From: Desulfoluna sp942491485
GTDB taxonomy: Bacteria > Desulfobacterota > Desulfobacteria > Desulfobacterales > Desulfolunaceae
Assembly (NCBI GenBank): GCA_942491485.1
Contig: CALOAX010000013.1
Location: 310,001-374,000, forward strand
Reading direction: 5' to 3'
Length of the DNA: 64,000 nt
Part shown: piece by piece, positions 42,935-51,906 of the stretch
Position numbering within the stretch: the first letter of the stretch is position 1
Layout of the letters: each line of letters opens with the position of its first letter
Notes under the pieces: model-generated
The model's database searches: none
Told to the model about the DNA's origin: nothing
The model's input: the letters and a program-made list of their open reading frames with translations, nothing else
Position numbers and translations under genes: made by a program

Positions 42935-44854
42935 CATACCTCCAGCACCCCCTTGCTTCATTGCTACTGGAATTTAAATCGAATATTTTCAGGCTATTAC
43001 ATATATACTTTGAGGTTTATAGAAGTGCTGTGATTAGCCCAAAAAGTTTGCCTAGACAAACACAATGTCTATATGTGATAGTGCCCATGGATATCGAATA
43101 ATTTCAAACATGGGGGCCACTATTATGGATACCATCGATTTAGAAAAACTCCAGATCACAAGAGCGGGTCTACTTCCCATTGCCCGAGAATACACGAAGC
43201 GACTTATGATTCGTGAAACTGTCAACGAACTAGTCGACAGCCAGATGAACCTGGCCCCGGGTGATGCCATATGTGCCATGGTCATAGACGCATTCTCAGG
43301 CCGGACACCACTTTGCCGATTCACCGACGAAATCAATGAACAAGACAGCGAGATTCTTTTCGGCTTTCCTGTAAACCATGAAATGTTCAGTGAGACCAAC
43401 CTCGGCCGGGCCATGGACAGGGTGTACGAAGCTGGCGCTCAGCGCCTGTTTACTGAAGTATCAATGAAAGCCTTGAGCACCTTTGATATTGACGCCAAGG
43501 CCTACCACTTCGACACAACGTCTGTATCGGTTTACGGAGACTATGAACTGCAGGATGAAGAACCCTCAAATGTTACGTATGGCCACAGCAAGGCAAAGCG
43601 CCCGGATCTGAAACAGTTCATGGTTTCTATGTGTTGTGTCGAGAGAAACATCCCCATTATTGGTCAAGTTGAAAATGGTAATGCCTCGGATAAAACCCTC
43701 AATAACAAGCTTCTCTCCAGCGCATCAGCCTACATGGCACGTCATGGGCTTGAAACAGGAGCATCTCTTCATATTGCCGACTCCGCATTTGTAACCGCCT
43801 TAAATCTTGAAAAAGCAAGAGACCTCAAAATCGACTTTCTAAGTCGTATGCCTGCCAACTTCAAGGAGTGCAAGCGCGTCATAGACGAAGCCGTTAAAAA
43901 AGAACTCTGGCAGGAGGTCGGCATCCTTGCAAACGATGAAGGAACCATCAAAAAGCCATCCGCCTATTACCGGGCTCAGGAGGGAATTGTTGATGTCGAA
44001 GGTCATTCGTATCGCGCCATAACCTACCACTCAAGTGCCTACGACAAGCGCAGGCAAAAAACCATCGAGAACCAGCTAAAAAAAGACCGAACAGCCCTTG
44101 AAAAAACAATCCATGACAGCTTGCTCCCAGCTTATAAATGCCGCGATGATGCAGAATCTGCACGTAAGCAAATGATAAAACTGGCATCAAAGAGCATGCA
44201 CACCATAGAAACGGAGATCACCGAGACCCCTGTCTTTGAAAGAGGACGCCCAAAAAAGGGAGAGACCAGAGTCGCGAGGGCGTTCCGGTACGAGCTCAGC
44301 ACAACGCTCCATGAAAACCCCGAAAAAACAAAGGATCTCCGGACACGTGCAGGGTGTTTTGTTCTCCTCACGAGCCTTAATGACAAAGGCCGATGGAGTC
44401 CCTCGGAACTGCTCAGGCTCTATAAAGAGCAGGATGGCATTGAGAAAAACTTTGGCTTTATCAAAGATCCAGCCATCATTAACGCCATCTTTCTGAAAAA
44501 GACCTCACGCATTGAAGTGTTAGGCCTTGTACTCTTACTCGCCCTCTTAATTTGGAGGCTCATTGAGCGTGATCTACGGCAACATATAAAAAAAACGAGC
44601 ACTCCACTGCCTGGATGGAAGCCAAAGGGGACAACTCGGCCTACGACATTTATGATGAGCATCAAGTTCAAGCAGATTAACGTACTCACCATTGATGGGG
44701 TTAGACGGCTTGCCAGACCTCTAAAACCTGAACAGCTCAAATTCCTTGAGGCACTAAAACTGACACCGAATATCTTTACCATACCGTAGACCATCGACGA
44801 CGAGGGCCTGAAAAAATAGCCCTGGCGATGCCGGCGGGGGTGCTGGATGTATGG
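42935..44854. mobile_element. IS1634-family insertion sequence, complete (1920 bp)
   Basis: Terminal inverted repeats are CATACCTCCAGCACCCCC (42935-42952) and its complement GGGGGTGCTGGATGTATG (44837-44854), 17 of 18 matching. A 6-bp target duplication GTCAGA lies immediately outside each end (42929-42934 and 44855-44860). A further matching TTTTCAGGC / GCCTGAAAA pair lies inside each end. One transposase gene fills the interior. The insertion point is right at the start of a B module. Confidence 0.9.
43065..44789 (+). CDS. IS1634-family transposase
   Basis: 574 residues from the first ATG; the conserved start is probably the inner ATG at 43125 (MDTIDLEKLQITRAGL), which follows GGGGGCC. Typical IS1634/IS4-like features: YHFDTTSVSVYGDYEL (first catalytic Asp in HFDTTS), ADSAFVTALNLE (second Asp), and the YREK-like stretch LYKEQDGIEKNFGFIKDP with the catalytic Glu. 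FFLKKTSRIEVLGLVLLLALL-type hydrophobic helix follows. The reading frame is intact and the flanking repeats are well preserved, so the element may be active or recent. Confidence 0.9.
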   Translation: MSICDSAHGYRIISNMGATIMDTIDLEKLQITRAGLLPIAREYTKRLMIRETVNELVDSQMNLAPGDAICAMVIDAFSGRTPLCRFTDEINEQDSEILFGFPVNHEMFSETNLGRAMDRVYEAGAQRLFTEVSMKALSTFDIDAKAYHFDTTSVSVYGDYELQDEEPSNVTYGHSKAKRPDLKQFMVSMCCVERNIPIIGQVENGNASDKTLNNKLLSSASAYMARHGLETGASLHIADSAFVTALNLEKARDLKIDFLSRMPANFKECKRVIDEAVKKELWQEVGILANDEGTIKKPSAYYRAQEGIVDVEGHSYRAITYHSSAYDKRRQKTIENQLKKDRTALEKTIHDSLLPAYKCRDDAESARKQMIKLASKSMHTIETEITETPVFERGRPKKGETRVARAFRYELSTTLHENPEKTKDLRTRAGCFVLLTSLNDKGRWSPSELLRLYKEQDGIEKNFGFIKDPAIINAIFLKKTSRIEVLGLVLLLALLIWRLIERDLRQHIKKTSTPLPGWKPKGTTRPTTFMMSIKFKQINVLTIDGVRRLARPLKPEQLKFLEALKLTPNIFTIP

Positions 44855-44860
44855 TCAGAC

Positions 44861-44931
44861 CTGTTTGTTAAACTTTTTAAAAGTTTAGCCCCCGGCAGGG
44901 CCACCGGAGCAACAATAAGCGGAATAGTTAT
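44861..44931. repeat. Module B and outer repeat, right part of the split modular repeat
   Basis: CCTGTTTGTTAAACTTTTTA, then GGCAGGGCCACCGGAGC ending at 44910. The diverged outer repeat AGCGGAATAGTTAT (44918-44931) follows. This is the right half of the composite interrupted by the IS. Confidence 0.75.
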
Positions 44932-45008
44932 GAAAAAGGGTGAAAAGAGTGGCAAGAGGCGGTAAAAAAAGAGGGAATTATACAATGGACACACGTGCCT
45001 AACAAAAC

Positions 45009-45037
45009 GCTAACACATCTGTCATAAAACCAACATC
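45009..45037 (+). promoter_or_regulatory. Pho-box-like sequence upstream of phoB
   Basis: CTAAC, GTCAT and AACAT occur with 11-bp spacing (45010, 45021, 45032), the phasing of PhoB half-sites. CTGTCATAAAA (45019-45029) matches the enteric half-site CTGTCAT plus A/T spacer exactly. It is 55-80 bases upstream of the phoB start, which suggests autoregulation. Confidence 0.55.
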
Positions 45038-45091
45038 ACGTCCGGATGGGACGCTAGGCGTCAACGCCACCGCAATTCCATGGAGAGAGTC

Positions 45092-45790
45092 ATGAAATCC
45101 AAAGCTCATATACTGGTAGTGGATGATGAAGAAGATATTCGGGAACTGGTTAAATACAACCTTGAGCGTGAAGGGCATCAGGTGACCTGCGCAGACAGCG
45201 GAGAGAGCGCGGTTGATATTGCCAGAAGGGATGATATCGACTTGATTGTCCTCGACCTCATGCTGCCTGGAATCGATGGACTGGAGGTGACACGGACCCT
45301 TAAAGGGAGTCCGGAAACCGCAGCCATTCCCATCCTTATGCTATCAGCCAAAGGGGAAGAGGCAGATATCGTCACCGGTCTTGAGCTTGGCGCCGACGAC
45401 TATGTTCCCAAACCCTTCAGTCCCCGGGAACTATTGGCACGGATCCGTGCCGTTCGAAGGCGTTCCGACAACAGCAGGGGCAAGGCCGCCAACGATGATG
45501 CCCTGGTGCTGGGGGATATTGAGATCCGGCCCGGCATGGTGCAGGTGAAGGTAAGTGGAGAACCCGTGGAACTTACATTCTCGGAGTTTTCCCTCCTTCT
45601 TCTGTTGGCCCGGCGACCTGGTTGGGTCTTTACCCGCTCACAGATTGTGGACGGTGTCCGTGGGGACAACTATGCGGTGACCGACCGGAGCGTGGATGTG
45701 ATTGTCGCAGGCCTGCGCAAGAAATTGGGCGCCTGCAGCAACTATGTTGAAACGGTTCGGGGCATCGGTTACCGGTTTAAAGATGTGTGA
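45092..45790 (+). CDS. phoB: Phosphate regulon response regulator PhoB
   Basis: 232 residues. Receiver domain with HILVVDDEEDIRELV (acidic pocket), phospho-Asp in IVLDLMLPGIDG (~51-56), Thr/Ser in LMLSAKGEE and Lys in YVPKPFSPREL. The C-terminal OmpR/PhoB winged helix has LTFSEFSLLLLLARRPGWVFTR and VDVIVAGLRKKLG...YVETVRGIGYRF. The pairing with a PhoR-type kinase downstream, and the nearby pst-phoU operon, supports PhoB over other OmpR-type regulators. The inner ATG at 45092, with GGAGAG upstream, is preferred to the ATG at 45080. Confidence 0.88.
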   Translation: MKSKAHILVVDDEEDIRELVKYNLEREGHQVTCADSGESAVDIARRDDIDLIVLDLMLPGIDGLEVTRTLKGSPETAAIPILMLSAKGEEADIVTGLELGADDYVPKPFSPRELLARIRAVRRRSDNSRGKAANDDALVLGDIEIRPGMVQVKVSGEPVELTFSEFSLLLLLARRPGWVFTRSQIVDGVRGDNYAVTDRSVDVIVAGLRKKLGACSNYVETVRGIGYRFKDV

Positions 45791-45848
45791 CTTTTGCGTT
45801 ATTTCTAAGTTTAGGAAAGCGCACAACAAGATGTGTGCACGAAACCAT

Positions 45849-46193
45849 GCCTCCGGCGGGTCGCTTTTTGAAAAAAGCTCCGCAAAAACGTTCCGGTTGC
45901 CGTTTCCTTTTCTCTCAGCCCCGCAGGGGCTGAGAGAAAAGGAAACGGCATACTCGTTAAACCAGAACCATATGCTTTGAAATATTGGTGGCACACAAGA
46001 GGCCTCTGGCATCTGTTCTTACAATTAGGGGCACATGTCCTTTCAGAATATGGCAAACCCCTGGCCCACAGGGCTCACGTAATTAAGAAATGATGAAAGC
46101 CGACAAAAAAGCCGCAGTAATTTGCCCCGAGGAACGAGGGGTAAAGCGCTGAGGAAACCAGCTTTCAAGGTGGCTCACCTTGCCGCCGGAGGC
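45849..46193. repeat. Dispersed modular repeat, modules A + C (345 bp) between phoB and phoR
   Basis: Starts GCCTCCGGCGGGTCGC (45849). The A palindrome has perfect 25-bp arms at 45898-45922 and 45926-45950 around loop GCA, then the conserved GTTAAACCAGAACCATATG. It ends with inverted module C and CCGCCGGAGGC at 46193. The final GGAGG (46188-46192) is 10 bases before the phoR ATG and is the only visible ribosome binding site. Confidence 0.88.
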
Positions 46194-46202
46194 ACGAATG
46201 AT

Positions 46203-47972
46203 ATGATACGACGTAAACGACTCTTCTGGCAGCTTTTCCCCTCCTATGTGGGTATTATCGTCGTCGCTCTGACTGCGGTGAGCCTTTTTGCCCTGGCCTC
46301 CATGACATCCTTTTACCATCATCAGACCCTTGAGGACTTGGAGTCGTTGGCGGGTGTTATGCGCCTTCGGGTGGCCCCTCTCATGGAAGAGGGACGGTTT
46401 GATGAGGTGGATGCCTATTGCAAAGCTTCGGCAGAGAGCGCTGGGAGCCGGGTCTCTGTCATCGATGGGGAAGGACGTGTTCTGGGCGATTCCACAAAAG
46501 ACCCCCGGATTATGGAGAACCATGGCTCGCGCCCGGAGGTGGTGGAGGCCTTGAAGGGAAGGACCGGATCCTCCATCCGACACAGCTCAACCCTTGCCAC
46601 CAACATGATGTATGTGGCGGTTCCCATTGAGCGTGAGCATGTGGTGTCTGGTGTCGTCCGTACGGCATTGCCCATGACGGCCCTGGAAGAAGAGGCCCGC
46701 TCGGTGCGACATCGCATCGTTCTCTGGGGTCTTTTCACGGCATTGGTGGCAGCCTTTATCAGCCTGATGGTTTCTCGGAAAATCACCCGCCCTATTTCTG
46801 ACATGCAGAGAAGCGCAAGCCTTTTTGCCGAAGGCGATTTCAGCCACAAGCTTTATGTGCCCGACTCCCATGAGATTGGGGGCTTGGCCGAATCCATGAA
46901 TCTTATGGCCGAACAGCTTGATGAACGGATCAAGACCACCACCCGTCAGAGAAATGAGATGGAGGCAGTGCTGACAAGTATGGAGGAAGGGGTGATGGCC
47001 GTGGATGAGAGGTTTTCTATCATCAGCATGAACGCCGCTGCCCATGGCATTTTCGGATTGGTGCCGGGAGAAGCCGTCGGCTACGGGGTATCGGAGGCGA
47101 TTCGAAACATTGCTTTTATCCGCTTTGTTGAGAAGGCCGCAGGTATGTCGGATGCCATGGACGAGGATATCAAGCTCTGGGATGACCGGGAAACCTTGCT
47201 TCATACCCGGAGTACTCCCCTGCGCGGGGTGGGGGAGACTCGTCTCGGGACCCTGATCGTCTTTAACGATGTCACCAGAATGCGGCGGCTGGAGAACATG
47301 CGGCGTGATTTTGCGGCCAACGCTTCCCACGAAATGCGCACCCCCCTTACCTGTATCAAGGGGGCCGTGGAGACGATTCTTCTCGAAAAGGAGGATCTTC
47401 CTGAAAACCACGGGCGTTTTTACACCATTATTGAAAAGAACGTCGATCGCATGACGCAGCTCATCGAAGACCTGTTGGAGCTCTCCCGTATCGAACAGCA
47501 GCAACTTGGGAGCCTCCCGTTGAACCCAGCTTCCGTTGGTGCCGTGCTGGACTCAAGCCTCCTTCTTATATCCGGAAATGCCGCAGCGCGTGATGTAATC
47601 ATCGATGTTTCCGGGGATACGGACGTTCAGGCCTTTTTTGACCCCATGCTGCTGGAGCGGGCGGTTGTGAACCTTCTGGACAACGCCATCAAATACAGCC
47701 CTGAACAGAGCACGGTCACCCTTGTTGTGGAGAAAGTGTCAGACCGCGTGGAGATCCGGGTTTCGGACCAGGGGTGCGGGATTCCGGCCGAGCACATACC
47801 CCGGCTTTTTGAACGATTCTACCGTGTGGACAGCGCACGGAGCCGAAAACTGGGGGGGACAGGCCTTGGCCTTGCCATTGTAAAGCACGTGATGCACCTT
47901 CTCCAGGGGGACGTCCATATAGAGAGCACACCGGACAAAGGATCCACCTTCACGCTGGTGCTCAAAGGCTAA
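46203..47972 (+). CDS. phoR: Phosphate regulon sensor histidine kinase PhoR-like
   Basis: 589 residues. TM1 at ~12-34, a periplasmic/extracytoplasmic sensor loop (~35-168), TM2 at ~170-192, HAMP linker (SRKITRPISDMQRSASLFAEGDFSH), PAS domain (MEAVLTSMEEGVMAVD), HisKA with the phospho-acceptor in NASHEMRTPL (H376), then HATPase with N-box LLDNAIKYSPE, G1 DQGCGIP and G2 GGTGLGLAIV. This is the PhoR/PhnS layout. The frame remains open 27 codons upstream through the repeat, but that part is repeat sequence; ATG 46203 begins MIRRKRLFWQL. A terminator follows. Confidence 0.88.
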   Translation: MIRRKRLFWQLFPSYVGIIVVALTAVSLFALASMTSFYHHQTLEDLESLAGVMRLRVAPLMEEGRFDEVDAYCKASAESAGSRVSVIDGEGRVLGDSTKDPRIMENHGSRPEVVEALKGRTGSSIRHSSTLATNMMYVAVPIEREHVVSGVVRTALPMTALEEEARSVRHRIVLWGLFTALVAAFISLMVSRKITRPISDMQRSASLFAEGDFSHKLYVPDSHEIGGLAESMNLMAEQLDERIKTTTRQRNEMEAVLTSMEEGVMAVDERFSIISMNAAAHGIFGLVPGEAVGYGVSEAIRNIAFIRFVEKAAGMSDAMDEDIKLWDDRETLLHTRSTPLRGVGETRLGTLIVFNDVTRMRRLENMRRDFAANASHEMRTPLTCIKGAVETILLEKEDLPENHGRFYTIIEKNVDRMTQLIEDLLELSRIEQQQLGSLPLNPASVGAVLDSSLLLISGNAAARDVIIDVSGDTDVQAFFDPMLLERAVVNLLDNAIKYSPEQSTVTLVVEKVSDRVEIRVSDQGCGIPAEHIPRLFERFYRVDSARSRKLGGTGLGLAIVKHVMHLLQGDVHIESTPDKGSTFTLVLKG

Positions 47973-48031
47973 TCAGCCAAGACTTACGGACGTGGGCGTC
48001 ACCTGAGGTGTTAGCGTGTCGTGACAAAAAT

Positions 48032-48079
48032 GAACCCGATACCGAGTGTCTTTTAAAGGCATTGGGTGTCGGGTTTTTT
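48032..48079 (+). terminator. Terminator after phoR
   Basis: AACCCGATACC- and -GGGTGTCGGGTT form an imperfect stem, ending in T6G. It lies about 60 bases after the stop. Confidence 0.7.
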
Positions 48080-48146
48080 GTTTGGGGAGCTGATGGGCAA
48101 CCCATCAGCTTGGAAAGGCATACAGAATCCGTTGAATTAAAAAGAA

Positions 48147-48337
48147 GCCTCCGGCGGCCCTGCCGGGGGCCAAACTTTTGAAAAGTTTGATAAACAGGTC
48201 TTAACACATAATTTCGGATTCACATCGAAGGAAGGGCGGATGTGATTTGACCCGAGGAACGAGGGGGGCAAAGCACATTCGCAACCTGCTTTCAAGGTTT
48301 TTTGCATAGTGTGGCTTCGCCACCCTTGCCGCCGGAG
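48147..48337. repeat. Dispersed modular repeat, modules B + C (191 bp)
   Basis: Inverse orientation of the common C + B copy: GCCTCCGGCGGCCCTGCC at 48147 and CTTGCCGCCGGAG at the right end. The C stem has an extra TTTTTTGCATAGTGTGGCTTC insertion between its arms. It lies between phoR and the IS110-type element. Confidence 0.82.
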
Positions 48338-48421
48338 TTATTCCGGTCAAAGTCAAGTCGATTTGCTCTTTGAAAATTCGGTAAAGCACCACATCAACCT
48401 ATACATCAGGAAGGGCCTTTG

Positions 48422-49810
48422 TTATTGTAGAGCCCTTGGAGCATGATCTTTGATCCCGCACTCGACAGCATAGCTGTCTTGGGACTTGATCTGCTCCATT
48501 CTTTTTTTGTTCTGGCGCCTTGAGACAGGGGCCGCCGTATCAAACCCCTGATACCGCCTATCCTTGCTCAAGGGTACCGGTTTTTCAGCTGGTTTGCTCT
48601 TCTCACGATTCTTGTCATCAATAGCCGGATCGAAAGGTTTGCTGGACGCCAGGACGCCATAGGCCAACCTGACAAGCTTATGAATGCACACCCCAATGGC
48701 TGCTTTTGCAACCATGCCGGAAGCTCTCTTTTCATCGTATATACGCTTTATGACATCATTGCGGCTCCCCTTCGACAACCCTGCAAGAACAGACATGTAA
48801 AGCATTGCCCTTGGGGCTTTTTGGCCTTTCTTGCTCATTTTATAGCTACCCTTTTTTGAGCCGTCCCCGCTGAGCTTAAGCTCGGGGTGAACGCCCAAAA
48901 AAGAAGCCAGTTTTTTAGCGGACTTAAACCGCGTAATGTCCTCTATGTAAAGCATCAACACGATGGCTGTCATACGCCCAACTCCATTGATACTCATCAG
49001 CAACTGCACCTCGGGCCAATCACACTCTTTTTCAAAACGCTGCTCAAATATAGTGATCTGTTTCGCCAGAGAAGCAATTTGGGAGACAGTGGAAGTGACC
49101 AAAAATGCTGTTAAATCATCAGAATCTTCCGCTGTACTGGCCTTAGCATTTTTAACGAGTACCGATGCAAGGGGCTTCTTTAAGAATGGGATTGATGCGA
49201 CAGTCGTTACCCTGGCCCGAGCAAGCATCTTGGCTGTTGGGTATTTCAGTAAAAGCAGCATCAGCCATTGTGGCATTCGTGATCGATAATATGGCAACAA
49301 CTCGGGGTTTGCGCTGTAGAGAAGCGACTCAAGTTCATTGAGAAGGACCCCCATCTGCTTTTTTAAACTCCTGTATCGACCCCACATTTTCTTCAGACTT
49401 TTGTTCGGATCTCTCTTGCCATATGGGATTTTATCTGGATGACGGATTTGATATTCAGCCACACTCCGAGCACTGATCTTATCTGTCAGGTTTCGAATCA
49501 TTCCGGCTTTATTGTCATGGGCGATTCCATTGGGGTTCACCCTGGCAGCGTGCAAGTTGAACTTTCCCTGCTGCCTCAAGAGAAAGGCATACCAGTTATC
49601 TTCATAGCCACCAGTGCTTTCCACGGCGGCATACAATGTGGCCGAAGGATGTTTTTCAAAGAAAGTGGATATACGTTCACTAAGCTCCGCGTGACCTATG
49701 GCTGTATCGTCTAATTGGAAATTCTCTTCCACACAGTTCATTTGATCATCGATGATGACAAAATCTGAGTAACCTTTGCTGACATCACAACCTAAATAAA
49801 ATTTCTGCAC
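48422..49810 (-). CDS. IS110-family transposase (DEDD-like, Transposase_20)
   Basis: 462 residues. N-terminal RuvC-like DEDD domain: FYLGCDVSKGYSDFVI (first Asp, residue 9), AAVESTGGYEDNW (Glu 64) and NLTDKISARSVAEY (Asp 110). The fourth acidic position, three residues after Asp 110, is Ser 113 instead of Asp. The C-terminal Transposase_20 domain has SINGVGRMTAIVLM, FLGVHPELKLSGDG and YKMSKKGQKAPRAMLY, the region holding the catalytic Ser. GTG start at 49810 with GGAG six bases upstream; an ATG 15 codons earlier (49855) is also in frame. IS110 elements lack inverted repeats, so ends are not fixed. Confidence 0.88.
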   Translation of the reverse strand: MQKFYLGCDVSKGYSDFVIIDDQMNCVEENFQLDDTAIGHAELSERISTFFEKHPSATLYAAVESTGGYEDNWYAFLLRQQGKFNLHAARVNPNGIAHDNKAGMIRNLTDKISARSVAEYQIRHPDKIPYGKRDPNKSLKKMWGRYRSLKKQMGVLLNELESLLYSANPELLPYYRSRMPQWLMLLLLKYPTAKMLARARVTTVASIPFLKKPLASVLVKNAKASTAEDSDDLTAFLVTSTVSQIASLAKQITIFEQRFEKECDWPEVQLLMSINGVGRMTAIVLMLYIEDITRFKSAKKLASFLGVHPELKLSGDGSKKGSYKMSKKGQKAPRAMLYMSVLAGLSKGSRNDVIKRIYDEKRASGMVAKAAIGVCIHKLVRLAYGVLASSKPFDPAIDDKNREKSKPAEKPVPLSKDRRYQGFDTAAPVSRRQNKKRMEQIKSQDSYAVECGIKDHAPRALQ

Positions 49811-50040
49811 TACCTGCTCCAAACATTTAAATATCAATGGGTAACCAGATATCATCAGCCTTCTAACTATGCGGCCTCAAGCGGGTCAAGTTATTCCAGG
49901 ATTTTAGTCTGGTTAGAGGAAGAAACTCCGGCACGACTTCAAGAGCCAAGGCAAGGTCCTTCTCCCAAACAAGATAAGTGCTTTATCGAATTTAAACTGT
50001 AATCGACAAGTTTGATTTTTATTTGACTGTGACTCCACGT
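49811..50040 (-). other. Non-coding end of the IS110 element, possible bridge RNA region
   Basis: About 230 bases upstream of the IS110-type transposase, with no ORF. In the IS110 group this left-end region encodes a structured bridge RNA that guides target and donor recognition. I see several short complementary segments but cannot derive the loops or core by eye. The outer boundary of the element is unknown. Confidence 0.4.
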
Positions 50041-50054
50041 TTCTTTGAACTGGC

Positions 50055-50186
50055 AGAATCAATTGGAGCCGAGGAACGAGGTTCAAATTGATTCTGTAAT
50101 CTGGGGTCAAGGGGCTCAGCCCCTTGCTGCCGGAGGCCAGTTCTTTGGAGTCTCTTTGACCATAGAAGGCATAGCTGAATAGTTAC
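50055..50186. repeat. Degenerate module C with outer repeat, beside the IS110 element
   Basis: GCCGAGGAACGAGG and GGGGCTCAGCCCC with CTGCCGGAGGC (ends 50137) are a diverged C module. The outer inverted repeat AGCTGAATAGTTAC is perfect at 50173-50186. Confidence 0.6.
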
Positions 50187-50252
50187 GTCAAACAGCTCAT
50201 AAAAAGGGAAAAGGTTTGGCTCTGGGGGAAGGCAATTGGGGCCATATGGGGG

Positions 50253-50271
50253 ACAGGGGATCGTCCCCTGG
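50253..50271. repeat. Module D palindrome next to a stop codon
   Basis: ACAGGGGATCGTCCCCTGG matches CCAGGGGATCATCCCCTGG in 17 of 19 positions. It touches the stop codon (50272-50274) of the minus-strand glycosyltransferase gene, on its 3' side. Confidence 0.75.
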
Positions 50272-51906
50272 CTAACGGCCTTTCACCCAGAGAAGGCTGC
50301 CGCCCTGGCTTAAGGGAAGCTCTGTTACCAGGGTAACGGGGAGCAGGGAGAGCCCGTCGGGGAGGTGACCACTGCTGTCGGACTGTATGAGAAGGGTATC
50401 ATACTCAGGGTCCCCCCCTTTAAGGATGTCGTAGCATCGTTCGAGGTTGTTCAGGGGAGGGAGGTCGAGTTGTCCGTAAAAGCAGAGGGACGCCCGAAGC
50501 TGCCGGGTGACGCCAAAGGTGGCCGTTCCCTTGTGCGGGTGGGTTTTAAGGGCGGTGATGAGGGGTTGGACCTCCACCCCCTGTTCCACGGCAACCGCTG
50601 AGAAGGGCCCGCTCGACAGGGCGGCCCAGAGAATCGCCGTGATGGTGAGCAGGCGACCCGTCCGTGTGAGGGGAAGGGTTTTTACCAGGTAGGTGAAGGC
50701 AGCCAGGAGAAAACCGACAGCGGCAATGAGCGTGTGGGGCCCGTACCCGAGAAGTCGCAGCAGGACCTCATTGCCTGTTTTGCCGGCAAGGGGGCTTAAG
50801 ACCGGTGAGAGAGCAAGAATCAAGAGGCTTGCAAGGACCACCGACGACCAGAGGGTGGCGTAGTGCCGGACCCACTCCGGCAGCTTGCCGCGAAAGGCGA
50901 AGGCGGACATGAGGGCCAGTGGGGGGAGGATCGGCGTGATTCCCGTTCCGCCGGACAGCATGGTGATAAGCGCTGAAAAAACCCAGACAGCAAGGAATAT
51001 GGGCGTTGCCGGGATGGTGCCATTGCGAAGGGTTCGAGCGATGCTCAGGCCCATGTAGAGGCAAAACAGGGGTGTCCATGGCCAGGTGAGCACAAGGAGG
51101 CGAACCATCATATCCGGCATGCCAGGGGAGGTCGGGGCGGCACTGAAGGGGATCCAGAAGCCTTCATTCCAGGGCATGTCTGGGTTTCCGATGAATTGGA
51201 ATGCGATGCCTGCGCCCGAGAGGACGATGATGGCCAGGAAAGCGGAGAGTTGGAAAAAGAGGTACCGGAACCCCGTGGAGAGGTCGGGCCTCTGTGTTGC
51301 GAGGAACCAGGTGAGTCCGGCGGCCCAGATAAATCCGGAGAGAAAGGCCCCGTCCCATGCGCTGGTAAGAAAGGCTCCGGCAGTTACGACTCCTCCGGTC
51401 AGAAGCCAGTGGGGGGAGCCGTCAAAAAAAGCGCGGGATGTGGCGAGGACCGAGGCCATGAGGAAGAACCCAAGGGCGGGATCGCTTGCGATGCAACCCG
51501 AACCAAAGGCAAACCCGGGCATGGTGGCCAAAAGAGCCACTGATAGCAGGGAAAAGTACTTGTCTCCATAGCGTGATGCAAAAAAATAGAAGAGCACCAG
51601 GGTTCCCATGCCGAAAAGGGCCGAGGTGAGTCTAAGGGCAGCAATATCGCCGATGATGGGGCTGGTGGCGTGGGCCACCATGGCTGCCGTTACCGGGTAT
51701 AAAGGGGGGATGTCCGTGAGATATTCATTGGGAAGGCGGATCGAAAGGGTTGGATCACCTGCCATATCAAGGGCTACAGCCGCAATTACCGGATCATCTG
51801 TGGCAAGAGGAGCCTCTCCCATCAGTCCCACAAAGGGAAGGACTAAGGCGATTACCATTAAGAGGGTCAGAGAAAGGGCGACCCGTGGGTTGTCGATTCG
51901 GACCAT
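50272..51906 (-). CDS. GT39/ArnT-type membrane glycosyltransferase
   Basis: 544 residues with about 11-12 hydrophobic segments. The N-terminal half matches GT-C (PMT/ArnT) enzymes: TM1 then DDPVIAAVALDM with the conserved acidic pair in the first extracytoplasmic loop, PPLYPVTAAMVA, and ALRLTSALFGMGTLVLFYFFASRYG. Such enzymes move a sugar from a lipid-phosphate donor to lipid A, protein or polymer at the outer face of the inner membrane. The substrate is unknown. No neighbouring glycan genes are present. It ends directly at a module D palindrome. Confidence 0.8.
   Translation of the reverse strand: MVRIDNPRVALSLTLLMVIALVLPFVGLMGEAPLATDDPVIAAVALDMAGDPTLSIRLPNEYLTDIPPLYPVTAAMVAHATSPIIGDIAALRLTSALFGMGTLVLFYFFASRYGDKYFSLLSVALLATMPGFAFGSGCIASDPALGFFLMASVLATSRAFFDGSPHWLLTGGVVTAGAFLTSAWDGAFLSGFIWAAGLTWFLATQRPDLSTGFRYLFFQLSAFLAIIVLSGAGIAFQFIGNPDMPWNEGFWIPFSAAPTSPGMPDMMVRLLVLTWPWTPLFCLYMGLSIARTLRNGTIPATPIFLAVWVFSALITMLSGGTGITPILPPLALMSAFAFRGKLPEWVRHYATLWSSVVLASLLILALSPVLSPLAGKTGNEVLLRLLGYGPHTLIAAVGFLLAAFTYLVKTLPLTRTGRLLTITAILWAALSSGPFSAVAVEQGVEVQPLITALKTHPHKGTATFGVTRQLRASLCFYGQLDLPPLNNLERCYDILKGGDPEYDTLLIQSDSSGHLPDGLSLLPVTLVTELPLSQGGSLLWVKGR

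Noticed and set aside
42986..44814. TTTTCAGGC / GCCTGAAAA as the IS1634 termini
   Set aside because: A longer 18-bp pair with flanking GTCAGA duplication lies outside it; the 9-bp pair is internal.
45898..45950. Treating module A palindromes simply as terminators
   Set aside because: They lack T-tracts, are embedded in conserved flanks bounded by repeat ends, and recur at unrelated loci in both orientations.
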